Below, one piece after another: positions 28,319 to 36,241 of a stretch of 64,000 nt of DNA. Position numbers and translations under genes: made by a program. Position 1 is the first letter of the stretch; each line of letters starts with the position of its first letter. Under the pieces are notes generated by a model. It ran no database searches and was not told where the DNA came from. It was given only the letters and a program-made list of their open reading frames with translations. Source of the DNA: Roseateles asaccharophilus (GTDB taxonomy: Bacteria > Pseudomonadota > Gammaproteobacteria > Burkholderiales > Burkholderiaceae_C); NCBI RefSeq assembly GCF_004362405.1, contig NZ_SNXE01000001.1, positions 124,001 through 188,000 of the forward strand. The letters are read 5' to 3'.

Positions 28319-29466
28319 AACGCTTTCTCCACGCCCACGCCACGCATCCCGATCCTCATATGGCCCTGGCCCTGGCGGCCGCCCAGATCGAGGCGCAACG
28401 GCATGCCAGCGGCATGGGCGCCCCCAGCCTGGGCTGGGTGTATCTGGCCGAGGCCTATGTGCCCCAGGCCGAGGCCTTGCTGGAGGAGCTGCAGCAGCGT
28501 TGGCCGGGCGTGGCCTGGGTGGGTGCCAGCGCTCCGGGCATCTGCGCCGAGGGCGTGGAGTACTTCGAGGACGAGCCGGCCCTGGCCCTGATGCTGGCCG
28601 AGCTGCCTCGCGAACAGTTCCGGGTGTTCTCGGGGCGCCAGCCCCTGGCCGGCTGGCGCGCAGAGGCCGCCCTAGTGCACGCCGACGGCGACACCCCCGA
28701 GCTGCAGGAACTGCTGGCCGAACTGGCCGGCCAGACCGCCCAGGGCCATCTCTTCGGGGGGCTGGCCGTGGGCCACGAAGACGCGGTGCAGATCGCCCAG
28801 GGCATCTGGCGCGGCGGCCTCTCCGGCGTGGCTTTCGGCCGGGGCGTGCAGCTGCGTACCCGGCTCAGCCAGGGTTGCCAGGCCCTGGGGCCGGAACGGC
28901 GCATCACGGCCTGCGAGGGCCAGCTGCTGCTGGAGCTGGATGGCAGACCGGCCCTGGACTGCCTGCTGCAAGACCTGGCCCTGCCCGTGACCGCGGGCGG
29001 CACGGCCTTGCGCGAGGCCCTGCCCCGGCTGCGGCGCACCCTGGTCGGCCTGTCCCAGGCCGGCAGCCGGGGGCGCAGCGAATATGGCCCCGAGGTGCTG
29101 GTGCGGCATCTGATCGGTCTGGACCCGGCGCGCCGGGCCGTGGGCCTGGCCGAGCGCGTGGAGACCGGCTTGAGCCTGAGCTTCTGCGAGCGCCAGCCCG
29201 AAGCGGCCCGCCGCGATCTGCTGCGCATGGGCACGGCCCTGCGCGCCGAGGCCGAGGAAGAAGGGCTGCGCATGCTGGGTGCGGTCTATATCAGCTGCGC
29301 CGGACGGGGCGGCCCACATTTCGGCTCGGCCTCCGCCGAGCTGCAGTGGTTGCGCCACGGCCTGGGCGAGCTGCCCCTGGTGGGCTTCTTCGCCGGTGGG
29401 GAGATTGCACCCCAGGGGCGGCTGCATGGCTTTACCGGCGTGTTGACGGTGTTCCTGGACCGCTGA
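28315..29466 (+). CDS. FIST N/C-domain sensory protein
   Basis: A 383-residue cytoplasmic protein made of a FIST N domain (about 30-200, with GVAWVGASAPGICAEGVEYF and HLFGGLAVG) and a FIST C domain (about 210-370, with GAVYISCAGRGG and PLVGFFAGGEIAP). FIST domains are thought to bind small ligands such as amino acids, and elsewhere they are joined to signalling domains; this one stands alone. Translational coupling to phaM by an ATGA overlap is the main clue to its role. It may sense a metabolite connected with carbon storage, but that is inference. Confidence 0.86.
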   Translation: MKRFLHAHATHPDPHMALALAAAQIEAQRHASGMGAPSLGWVYLAEAYVPQAEALLEELQQRWPGVAWVGASAPGICAEGVEYFEDEPALALMLAELPREQFRVFSGRQPLAGWRAEAALVHADGDTPELQELLAELAGQTAQGHLFGGLAVGHEDAVQIAQGIWRGGLSGVAFGRGVQLRTRLSQGCQALGPERRITACEGQLLLELDGRPALDCLLQDLALPVTAGGTALREALPRLRRTLVGLSQAGSRGRSEYGPEVLVRHLIGLDPARRAVGLAERVETGLSLSFCERQPEAARRDLLRMGTALRAEAEEEGLRMLGAVYISCAGRGGPHFGSASAELQWLRHGLGELPLVGFFAGGEIAPQGRLHGFTGVLTVFLDR

Positions 29467-29520
29467 GTGAGGCGCCGATTCGGCATGCGCACGGCAGCAG
29501 TGCCGGAACCTGGATGCACA

Positions 29521-29539
29521 GCAGCGCCGGCGGCGCTGC
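29521..29539 (+). other. Hairpin upstream of glcD
   Basis: GCAGCGCC-GGC-GGCGCTGC is a perfect 8-base stem with a 3-base loop, between the FIST gene and glcD. It ends 30 bases before the glcD start. No U-tract follows. It may end the phaM-FIST message weakly or lie in the glcD leader. Confidence 0.45.
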
Positions 29540-29569
29540 CGCTACAGTAGCGCCCACAGGAGAGCCGCC

Positions 29570-31084
29570 GTGAACGCCGTCGCCACAACCGCCTCGCAAT
29601 CCCCCAGCAGCAGCAGTCCGGCCCGCTTTGAGCGCCAGAAGGCCGTGGTGGCCGCACTCGGCCGCGCGCTACCCGCCCATGCCCTGCTGTGGACGGCCGA
29701 AGACACCACGCCCTACGAGTGCGATGGCCTCTCCGCCTACCGCGAGCGTCCCCTGGCCGTGGCCCTGCCGGAGAACGAGGCCCAGGTGGCCGCCGTGCTC
29801 AAGACCTGTCACGAACTGCAGGTCCCGGTGGTGGCGCGTGGCGCCGGCACGGGCTTGTCGGGCGGCGCACTGCCCCATGCCCTGGGTGTGACCCTGGCCC
29901 TGGCCAAGTTCAACCGCATCCTGGAGATCAATCCCCTGGCCCGTACGGCGCGCGTGCAATGCGGGGTGCGCAATCTGGCCATCTCGGAGGCGGCCGCGCC
30001 GCATGGGCTCTATTACGCGCCCGACCCCAGCAGCCAGATCGCCTGCACCATTGGCGGCAATGTGGCCGAGAACTCGGGCGGCGTGCACTGCCTGAAGTAC
30101 GGCCTGACCCTGCACAACGTGCTGCGCGTCAAGGGCTTCACGGCCGCGGGCGAGCCGGTGGAGTTCGGCTCCGAGGCCCTGGACGCCGCCGGCCTGGACC
30201 TGCTGAGCGTGATCGTGGGCAGCGAGGGCATGCTGGCCGTGATCACCGAAGTCACGGTCAAGCTGGTGCCCAAGCCCCAGCTGGCGCGCTGCATCATGGC
30301 CAGCTTCGATGACATGCGCAAGGCCGGCGACGCCGTGGCCGCCATCATTGCCGCCGGCATCATTCCCGCCGGCCTGGAGATGATGGACAAGCCCATGACC
30401 GCGGCGGTGGAAGACTTCGTCCACGCCGGCTACGACCTGACGGCCGAGGCCATCCTGCTGTGCGAGAGCGACGGCACGCCCGAAGAGGTGGCCGAGGAGA
30501 TCGATCGCATGAGTGCGGTGCTGCGCGAGAGCGGCGCCACCCAGATCGCGGTGAGCCAGGACGAGGCCCAGCGCCTGCGCTTCTGGAGCGGACGCAAGAA
30601 CGCCTTCCCCGCCTCGGGTCGCATCAGCCCGGACTACATGTGCATGGACTCCACCATCCCGCGCAAGCGCCTGGCCGACATCCTGTTGGCCATCCAGCAG
30701 ATGGAGCAGAAATACGGCCTGCGCTGCGCCAATGTCTTTCACGCGGGCGATGGCAATCTGCACCCCCTGATCCTGTTTGACGCCAATGACCCGGAGCAGC
30801 TGCATCGCTGCGAACAGTTCGGTGCCGAGATCCTGGAAACCAGCGTGGCCATGGGCGGCACGGTGACCGGCGAGCATGGCGTGGGCATCGAGAAGCTCAA
30901 CAGCATGTGCGTGCAGTTCTCGGAGCAGGAGCGCGAGCAGATGCTGGCGCTCAAGCGCGCCTTCGACCCGCAGACCCTGCTCAACCCGGGCAAGGTCATT
31001 CCCACCCTGAACCGCTGCGCCGAGTACGGTCGCATGCATGTGAAAAAGGGCCTGCTGGCCTTCCCCGAACTGGAGCGTTTTTGA
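29570..31084 (+). CDS. glcD: Glycolate oxidase FAD subunit GlcD
   Basis: A 504-residue FAD-linked oxidase subunit of glycolate dehydrogenase, which oxidises glycolate to glyoxylate. The FAD-binding (PCMH) domain has VVARGAGTGLSGGALP (about 85-100) and GGNVAENSGGVHCLKYG (about 162-178). The C-terminal substrate domain contains VFHAGDGNLHP (about 391-401) and GTVTGEHGVGIEK (about 429-441). The start is a GTG preceded by CAGGAGAG with good spacing. Its TGA overlaps the glcE ATG. The full set glcD-glcE-glcF is present, with a methyltransferase gene inserted before glcF. Confidence 0.95.
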   Translation: MNAVATTASQSPSSSSPARFERQKAVVAALGRALPAHALLWTAEDTTPYECDGLSAYRERPLAVALPENEAQVAAVLKTCHELQVPVVARGAGTGLSGGALPHALGVTLALAKFNRILEINPLARTARVQCGVRNLAISEAAAPHGLYYAPDPSSQIACTIGGNVAENSGGVHCLKYGLTLHNVLRVKGFTAAGEPVEFGSEALDAAGLDLLSVIVGSEGMLAVITEVTVKLVPKPQLARCIMASFDDMRKAGDAVAAIIAAGIIPAGLEMMDKPMTAAVEDFVHAGYDLTAEAILLCESDGTPEEVAEEIDRMSAVLRESGATQIAVSQDEAQRLRFWSGRKNAFPASGRISPDYMCMDSTIPRKRLADILLAIQQMEQKYGLRCANVFHAGDGNLHPLILFDANDPEQLHRCEQFGAEILETSVAMGGTVTGEHGVGIEKLNSMCVQFSEQEREQMLALKRAFDPQTLLNPGKVIPTLNRCAEYGRMHVKKGLLAFPELERF

Positions 31085-32172
31085 TGGCGGGCCTCACGAT
31101 TGCGGATCTGCAGGCGCGCGTGCGTCAGGCCGCCGAGTCCGGCCAGGCCCTGTGTCTGCGCGGCCATGGCAGCAAGGACTTCTATGGCCAGGAAGCGCGC
31201 GGCGAGCCGCTGAGCACCCTGGAATTCGCCGGCATCAGTGCCTACGAGCCCAGTGAGCTGGTCGTCACGGCCAAGGCCGGCACGCCCATCGCCGAGCTGG
31301 AGGCCCTGCTCGCCTCCCAGGGCCAGCACCTGCCCTTCGAGCCGCCCCGCTTCGGCGGCCGGGGTACGGTGGGCGGCATGGTGGCCGCGGGACTCTCGGG
31401 CCCGGCGCGCGCCAGCGCCGGCTCGGTGCGCGACCATGTGCTGGGCCTCACCCTGATCAACGGGCGCGGCGAGGCCATGAACTTTGGCGGCACGGTGATG
31501 AAGAACGTGGCCGGCTACGACGTGTCGCGCCTGATGACGGGTGCCCTGGGCGTGCTGGGTCTGATTGCCGAAGTCTCGATCAAGGTCCTGCCCCTGCCCG
31601 TGGCCAGCGCCACCCTGCGTTTCGAGATGGAGGCCGCCGAAGCCCTGCAGGCCTTGAACCGCTGGGGCGGCAAGCCCCTGCCCCTGCAGGCGAGCGCCTG
31701 CTGGGATGGGGCCCTGATACTGCGCCTGGCCGGTGCCGAGGCCGCGGTCGCGGCGGCTCAGCGCAGTCTTGGCGGCGAGCTGATCCCGCAAGACCTGGCT
31801 CTGCCCTTCTGGACCGGTCTGCGTGACCAGAGCGATGAATTCTTCCTGGGCGCCGAACGCGCGGTGCAGGGCGGCGCGCGCCTGTGGCGGCTCTCGGTGC
31901 CACAGACTGCGCCGGTGCTGAACCTGCCCGGCGAGCAACTCATCGAGTGGGGCGGCGCCCAGCGCTGGCTCACCACCCCCGCCGCCGACGCCCAGGTCCG
32001 CGAGGCCGCGGCCGCCGTGGGCGGCCATGCCACGCTCTACCGCGCGGCCGACAAGGCGGCCGGCGTCTTCGCGCCGCTGTCGGCGCCGCTGATGCGCATC
32101 CATCGCGACCTCAAGAAGGCCTTCGATCCGCATGCTGTCTTCAACCCGGGACGGCTTTATGGCGACCTCTGA
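31084..32172 (+). CDS. glcE: Glycolate oxidase subunit GlcE
   Basis: A 362-residue second FAD-binding subunit of the glycolate dehydrogenase complex. The PCMH-type half has LRGHGSKDFYG (about 20-30), RFGGRGTVGGMVAAGLSGPARA (cited from about 92) and MKNVAGYDVSRLMTGALGVLG (about 140 on), and ends FNPGRLY, as GlcE proteins do. The start overlaps the glcD stop (TGATG), and the 3' end overlaps the next start by 14 bases. Confidence 0.94.
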   Translation: MAGLTIADLQARVRQAAESGQALCLRGHGSKDFYGQEARGEPLSTLEFAGISAYEPSELVVTAKAGTPIAELEALLASQGQHLPFEPPRFGGRGTVGGMVAAGLSGPARASAGSVRDHVLGLTLINGRGEAMNFGGTVMKNVAGYDVSRLMTGALGVLGLIAEVSIKVLPLPVASATLRFEMEAAEALQALNRWGGKPLPLQASACWDGALILRLAGAEAAVAAAQRSLGGELIPQDLALPFWTGLRDQSDEFFLGAERAVQGGARLWRLSVPQTAPVLNLPGEQLIEWGGAQRWLTTPAADAQVREAAAAVGGHATLYRAADKAAGVFAPLSAPLMRIHRDLKKAFDPHAVFNPGRLYGDL

Positions 32173-32851
32173 CCCCAGCGCCCTGCGCTCGCAGGCCGAG
32201 CTGATGCCGCGCTACTACGCCCAGCGCGCCCAGGAGTACGAGCGGGTCTTTGACAAGCCGCATCGCCAGCCCGATATCGCCACGCTCAAGACCTGGCTGC
32301 GCCAGCAGTTTGCCGGGCGCAGCGTGCTGGAGGTGGCCAGCGGCACCGGCTTCTGGCTGCCCGAGGCCACGGCCGAGGCGCGCGCCTGGCAGGGCAGCGA
32401 TCTCAACCCCGAGGTGCTGGCCATCGCCCGCAGCAAGCCCCTGGACGTTGCCAAGGTGCAGTTCCGCGAGGCCGATGCCTATGCGCTGGACTTCGTGGCG
32501 CCTGGCGCGGCCTCGCCCTACGACGCCGGCTTTGCCGGGCTGTGGTTCTCGCATGTGCCGCGCTCGCGCCGGGCCGAGTGGCTGAGTCAGTTTCACGCCC
32601 AGCTGCAGCGCGGCGCACACGTGGTGCTGATGGACAACGCCTATGTGGAAGGCGACAGCACACCGATCAGCCGCCTGGACGCCGAGGGCAATGGCTACCA
32701 GCTGCGCAGCCTGTCGGACGGCAGCCGGCACGAGGTGATGAAGAACTTCCCGACCGAGGCCGAGTTCCGGACCCTGCTGGCGGGCCGTGCGCACGAGATC
32801 CGCTGGCAGCCCCTGCGCTATTTCTGGACCCTGAGCTACACCCTGGACTGA
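32159..32851 (+). CDS. Class I SAM-dependent methyltransferase
   Basis: A 230-residue Rossmann-type methyltransferase. Motif I is SVLEVASGTGFWLPE (about 54-68), motif II QGSDLNPEVLAIAR (acidic D for the ribose), motif IV AGFAGLWFSHVP. It is likely a small-molecule or protein methyltransferase; the substrate is unknown. It sits between glcE and glcF, overlapping glcE by 14 bases and ending 7 bases before glcF, so it is certainly transcribed with the glycolate genes. E. coli glc operons have nothing here. The ATG at 32159 was taken because it fits the tight spacing; an internal ATG at 32204 is possible. Confidence 0.85.
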   Translation: MATSDPSALRSQAELMPRYYAQRAQEYERVFDKPHRQPDIATLKTWLRQQFAGRSVLEVASGTGFWLPEATAEARAWQGSDLNPEVLAIARSKPLDVAKVQFREADAYALDFVAPGAASPYDAGFAGLWFSHVPRSRRAEWLSQFHAQLQRGAHVVLMDNAYVEGDSTPISRLDAEGNGYQLRSLSDGSRHEVMKNFPTEAEFRTLLAGRAHEIRWQPLRYFWTLSYTLD

Positions 32852-32858
32852 CGCCACG

Positions 32859-34106
32859 ATGCAGACCCATCTCGCCCCCGAATTCCAAGGCACGCCCGAG
32901 GGCCGGACCGCCGAGGAGATCCTGCGCCGCTGCGTGCACTGCGGCTTCTGCACCGCCACCTGCCCCACCTACCAGCTGCTGGGCGATGAGCTGGACGGAC
33001 CGCGCGGCCGCATCTATCTGATCAAGCAGGTCATGGAGGGCGCCACGCCCACGGCCGCCACCCAGCAGCATCTGGACCGCTGCCTCACCTGCCGCAACTG
33101 TGAGAGCACCTGCCCCTCGGGCGTGCAGTACGGCCAGTTGGTGGAGATTGGTCGGCAGGTGGTGGAGGCCAAGGTGGAGCGCCCGCGCGCCGAGCGCGCG
33201 AAGCGCTGGCTGCTCAAGGAGGGCCTGACCTCGCCGCTCTTCGCCCCAGCAATGAAGCTGGGCCAGGCCCTGCGCCCCCTGGTGCCGGCGGCCCTGCGCG
33301 ACAAGGTGCCGGCCAAGGCGCCGCCCCAGGCCCACAGCTGGCCGACCCGCAGCCATGCGCGCAAAGTGCTGATGCTCATGGGCTGCGTGCAGCCGGCCAT
33401 GATGCCCAATATCAACTCGGCCACCGCCCGGGTGCTGGACGCCGCCGGCATCCAGACCCTGGTGGCCGATGGCGCCGGCTGCTGCGGCGCCATCCGCAGC
33501 CATCTGAACGATCACGAGGGCGGCCTGTCCGATATGCGCCGCAATATCGACGCCTGGTGGCCCCTGGTGGAAGGCCTGACCGAGGCCGGCCGGGTGGAGG
33601 CCATCGTGATGAACGCCTCGGGCTGCGGGCTCACGGTCAAGGAGTACGGCCAGGCCCTGGCCCACGACCCGGCCTACCGCGACAAGGCCGCACGCATCAG
33701 CAGCCTGACCCGCGACCTCAGCGAGCTGCTGCCCGAGATGCTGCCGGCGCTCAGGTCGCGCCTGGGCAGCCGCAAGCCGGCACAGCGCCTGGCCTACCAC
33801 CCGCCCTGCACCCTGCAGCACGGCCAGCGCCTGCGCGGCGGCGTGGAGGGCGCGCTGCGCGAGCTGGGCTTCCAGATCGATGTGGCGCCCTGCGACAGCC
33901 ATCTGTGCTGCGGCTCGGCCGGCACCTACTCGGTGCTGCAGCCCGAACTCTCCAAGCAGCTGCGCGACCGCAAGCTCGCCGCCCTGGCGCCGCTGCAGGC
34001 CCAGACCATCGTCTCCGCCAATATCGGCTGCATCCAGCAGCTGCAGTCCGGCAGCGCCCTGCCGGTGCGGCACTGGGTCGAGGTCCTGGACGACGCGCTG
34101 GCCTGA
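32859..34106 (+). CDS. glcF: Glycolate oxidase iron-sulfur subunit GlcF
   Basis: A 415-residue iron-sulfur subunit that passes electrons from GlcD/GlcE to the membrane quinone pool. Two 4Fe-4S motifs are complete: CVHCGFCTATCP (about 25-36) and CLTCRNCESTCP (about 74-85). Two CCG-type repeats follow (ADGAGCCGAIRSH and CDSHLCCGSAG), which coordinate further cofactors in this family. It ends in a terminator region at 34162-34193. Its start lies 7 bases past the methyltransferase stop. Confidence 0.95.
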   Translation: MQTHLAPEFQGTPEGRTAEEILRRCVHCGFCTATCPTYQLLGDELDGPRGRIYLIKQVMEGATPTAATQQHLDRCLTCRNCESTCPSGVQYGQLVEIGRQVVEAKVERPRAERAKRWLLKEGLTSPLFAPAMKLGQALRPLVPAALRDKVPAKAPPQAHSWPTRSHARKVLMLMGCVQPAMMPNINSATARVLDAAGIQTLVADGAGCCGAIRSHLNDHEGGLSDMRRNIDAWWPLVEGLTEAGRVEAIVMNASGCGLTVKEYGQALAHDPAYRDKAARISSLTRDLSELLPEMLPALRSRLGSRKPAQRLAYHPPCTLQHGQRLRGGVEGALRELGFQIDVAPCDSHLCCGSAGTYSVLQPELSKQLRDRKLAALAPLQAQTIVSANIGCIQQLQSGSALPVRHWVEVLDDALA

Positions 34107-34161
34107 AACCGGTAGGCACCATTTGCAAGCCAGCCGTGCGCTGTGCGCCCAAACCAAGGGC

Positions 34162-34193
34162 AAACCTGGGGGGCGCTCGCCCGGTTTCTTTAC
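34162..34193 (+). terminator. Terminator after glcF
   Basis: AAACC pairs with GGTTT and inside it GGGCG pairs with CGCCC (a 3-base bulge on the 5' side). The stem ends in TTTCTTT. It lies 56 bases past the glcF stop. Confidence 0.6.
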
Positions 34194-34297
34194 AGAATGT
34201 GCCCGCACCAATACCCGAGGAGGGGAAGGGCATTGCGGCCTTGACGCACCAGCCAGCCTGAAGCCCGCCGGAGCCACGGCGCCGCGATACAGCAAGA

Positions 34298-34330
34298 GAA
34301 CCGGGCTGCACCCGTGGTGCGGCCCGGTTC
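34298..34330. other. Long imperfect inverted repeat upstream of the phosphodiesterase gene
   Basis: The arms GAACCGGGCTGCACC and GGTGCGGCCCGGTTC pair over 15 positions with a single G-T wobble and a 3-base loop. It lies 69 bases before the ATG at 34399 and 192 bases past glcF. It may be a second terminator for glcF or an mRNA structure in the next leader. There is no U-run. Confidence 0.55.
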
Positions 34331-34398
34331 ATTACCATTGCGCCTTCCGCAGGCCTCGGGCAGCACCCCGAGTGCCAAGAACAAGCAGGTAGAACCTC

Positions 34399-36081
34399 AT
34401 GACCGCATCCTCCTCGCGTCGCCACTGGCTGATTGCCAGCGTGGCTGGCGCCGCCGCCCTGCTCGCCGGCTGCGTCGGCCTGCCCCAGCAGGGCACCTCG
34501 CCCGCCCCGCGGGCCTCCAGCACACCACCCAAGCTCATCGTCTTCCTGGTGGTGGACGGCCTGCCCATGCGCCAGGTGCTGGGCTACCGCGACCAGCTGG
34601 CCCCGGACGGCTTCAACCGCTTTCTGCAGCGCGGCGCCTGGTTCTCGGACGCGCATTACGGCCATGGCCACACGGTGACGGCCGCCGGCCACGCGGTGAT
34701 GCTCTCGGGCGCCTACCCCCAGCGCAGCGGCATCATCAGCAATGAGTGGCGCGACCGCGAGACCTTCGAGACGGTCTACAACACCCAGGACCCGGCCCAC
34801 CAGTACATCGGCAACAAGACCGCGCCGCTCTCGGGCACCAGCCCCCGGAACTTCCGGGTGGAGACCGTGGGCGATGTGCTGCGCGGCGTGCAGCCCGAGT
34901 CCAAGGTGATCGGCATCTCGGGCAAGGACCGCGGCGCCATCCTGCCGGCCGGCCACAAAGGCACGGCCTATATGTATATGGGCGAGAGCGGCCAGTTCGC
35001 CTCCAGCACCTATTACATGCAGCAGCACCCGGCCTGGGTGAATGCCTTCAACGCCGCCAAGCCGGCCGATGCCTTCTTCAAGAAGAGCTGGACCCCGCTG
35101 CTGCCCGAGGCGGCGTATGCCCGCTCGGTGCCAGACGGCCAGCCCTGGCAGTCCACCGGCGGCAACGGCAACAAGCTGCCCGCCATCGTCGGCGACAAGA
35201 TGGACAAGCCAGGCCCGCTGTTCTACGGCAATCTGCTGCCCTCGCCCTTCGGTGACGAGCTGACCCTGGCCTTTGCCCGCGCCGCCGTCGAGGGTGAGCA
35301 GCTGGGGGCGGACGACAAGACCGACATCCTCTCGGTCAGCCTCTCCAGCCACGACTATGTGAACCACGCCTTCGGCCCCGAGTCGCGGCTCTCGCACGAT
35401 CATTTCCTGCATCTGGACCGCTATCTGCAGGGCTTCTTCCAGTACCTGGACGCCAAGATCGGCCCCGGCAACTATGTGGCCCTGCTCACCGCCGACCATG
35501 GCTTTGCCGACACGCCCGAATACGCCGCCAGCCGCGGCCTGGACGCCAGCCGCATCAACCCCAGCCTGACCCTGGCCTGGCTCAACACCGAGCTGGGCAA
35601 GCGCTTTGGCGAGGGCCGCTGGGCGCGCGGCTACTCCGGCGCCGGCATCCTGTTCGACGAGAAGCTGATCCGGTCCAAGGGTCTGAAGTCCGCCGAGGTC
35701 TATGCCGCGGCCAAGCAGCTGCTGCTGACGGTGGACGGCATTGCTGATGTCTTCACCCCGGAGCAGCTGCTGGGCAGCGATACCAAGACCCCCTATCTGG
35801 AAGCCATGCGCAAGTCCTGGCACCCCGAGGTGGCGGCGCCGCTGCAGGTGGTGGTCAAGGCCAACTGGCTCTATAGCTCGCGCGGCGGCGGCAGCTCGCA
35901 CGGCACGCCCTATCGCTACGACACCCATGTGCCCATCCTGGCCTGGGGGCCGGCCTGGGTGGGCCAGGGCGAGGTGAAGCAGGCGGTGGAAGTGGCCGAT
36001 ATCGCCCCCACCCTGGCGACACTGCTCAAGCTGCGTGCCCCTGCGCAATCCCAGGGCAAGCCCCTGCCCCTGCCGCGCTGA
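34399..36081 (+). CDS. PafA-like type I phosphodiesterase/alkaline phosphatase lipoprotein
   Basis: A 560-residue alkaline-phosphatase-superfamily hydrolase. The signal region MTASSSRRHWLIAS...LLAGC has a lipobox (LAGC, Cys at 25), so it is probably lipid-anchored in the periplasm. The catalytic domain opens LIVFLVVDGLP (metal Asp), with the nucleophile Thr in GHGHTVTAAGHA (about 90-101). Further metal-site segments are SLSSHDYVNHAFGP and TADHGFADTPEY, and the HGTPYRYDTHVP segment carries a late His. The layout is close to PafA-type phosphatases and nucleotide pyrophosphatase/phosphodiesterases, so phosphate-ester hydrolysis is secure and the natural substrate is not. It is a single-gene unit with its own terminator at 36111-36135. 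Confidence 0.88.
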   Translation: MTASSSRRHWLIASVAGAAALLAGCVGLPQQGTSPAPRASSTPPKLIVFLVVDGLPMRQVLGYRDQLAPDGFNRFLQRGAWFSDAHYGHGHTVTAAGHAVMLSGAYPQRSGIISNEWRDRETFETVYNTQDPAHQYIGNKTAPLSGTSPRNFRVETVGDVLRGVQPESKVIGISGKDRGAILPAGHKGTAYMYMGESGQFASSTYYMQQHPAWVNAFNAAKPADAFFKKSWTPLLPEAAYARSVPDGQPWQSTGGNGNKLPAIVGDKMDKPGPLFYGNLLPSPFGDELTLAFARAAVEGEQLGADDKTDILSVSLSSHDYVNHAFGPESRLSHDHFLHLDRYLQGFFQYLDAKIGPGNYVALLTADHGFADTPEYAASRGLDASRINPSLTLAWLNTELGKRFGEGRWARGYSGAGILFDEKLIRSKGLKSAEVYAAAKQLLLTVDGIADVFTPEQLLGSDTKTPYLEAMRKSWHPEVAAPLQVVVKANWLYSSRGGGSSHGTPYRYDTHVPILAWGPAWVGQGEVKQAVEVADIAPTLATLLKLRAPAQSQGKPLPLPR

Positions 36082-36110
36082 GGCGCGGGCCTTTCGCCAC
36101 CCTCACCGCA

Positions 36111-36135
36111 AGGGGTCGCCAAGGCGACCCCTCTT
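36111..36135 (+). terminator. Terminator of the phosphodiesterase gene
   Basis: AGGGGTCGCC and GGCGACCCCT form a 10-base perfect stem with an AA centre, followed by CTTCC. It starts 30 bases past the stop. The U-tract is short, so efficiency is uncertain. Confidence 0.65.
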
Positions 36136-36188
36136 CCATGGGCAAGCTCGCTGCTGTCACCCGCTGGCCGCTGCGCTGCGCTAGCCTT

Positions 36189-36232
36189 GCCTCCCGGTGA
36201 CCTGCCGATAACCTCCCGATAGCCTGCCGAGG
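36189..36232 (+). repeat. Four imperfect 11-base tandem repeats before the ABC exporter gene
   Basis: The units are GCCTCCCGGTG, ACCTGCCGATA, ACCTCCCGATA and GCCTGCCGAGG, consensus RCCTSCCGRTR. The 11-base period is about one helical turn, which would put identical bases on one face. They lie in the leader of the next gene, ending 9 bases before its TTG start. The last unit carries the GAGG ribosome-site core (36229-36232), extended to GAGGTG by the next two bases. Confidence 0.85.
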
Positions 36233-36241
36233 TGCCTCTTG

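Noticed and set aside
33751-36048. A long minus-strand open frame opposite glcF and the phosphodiesterase
   Set aside because: It spans two real plus-strand genes and the terminators between them, and has no recognisable domain.
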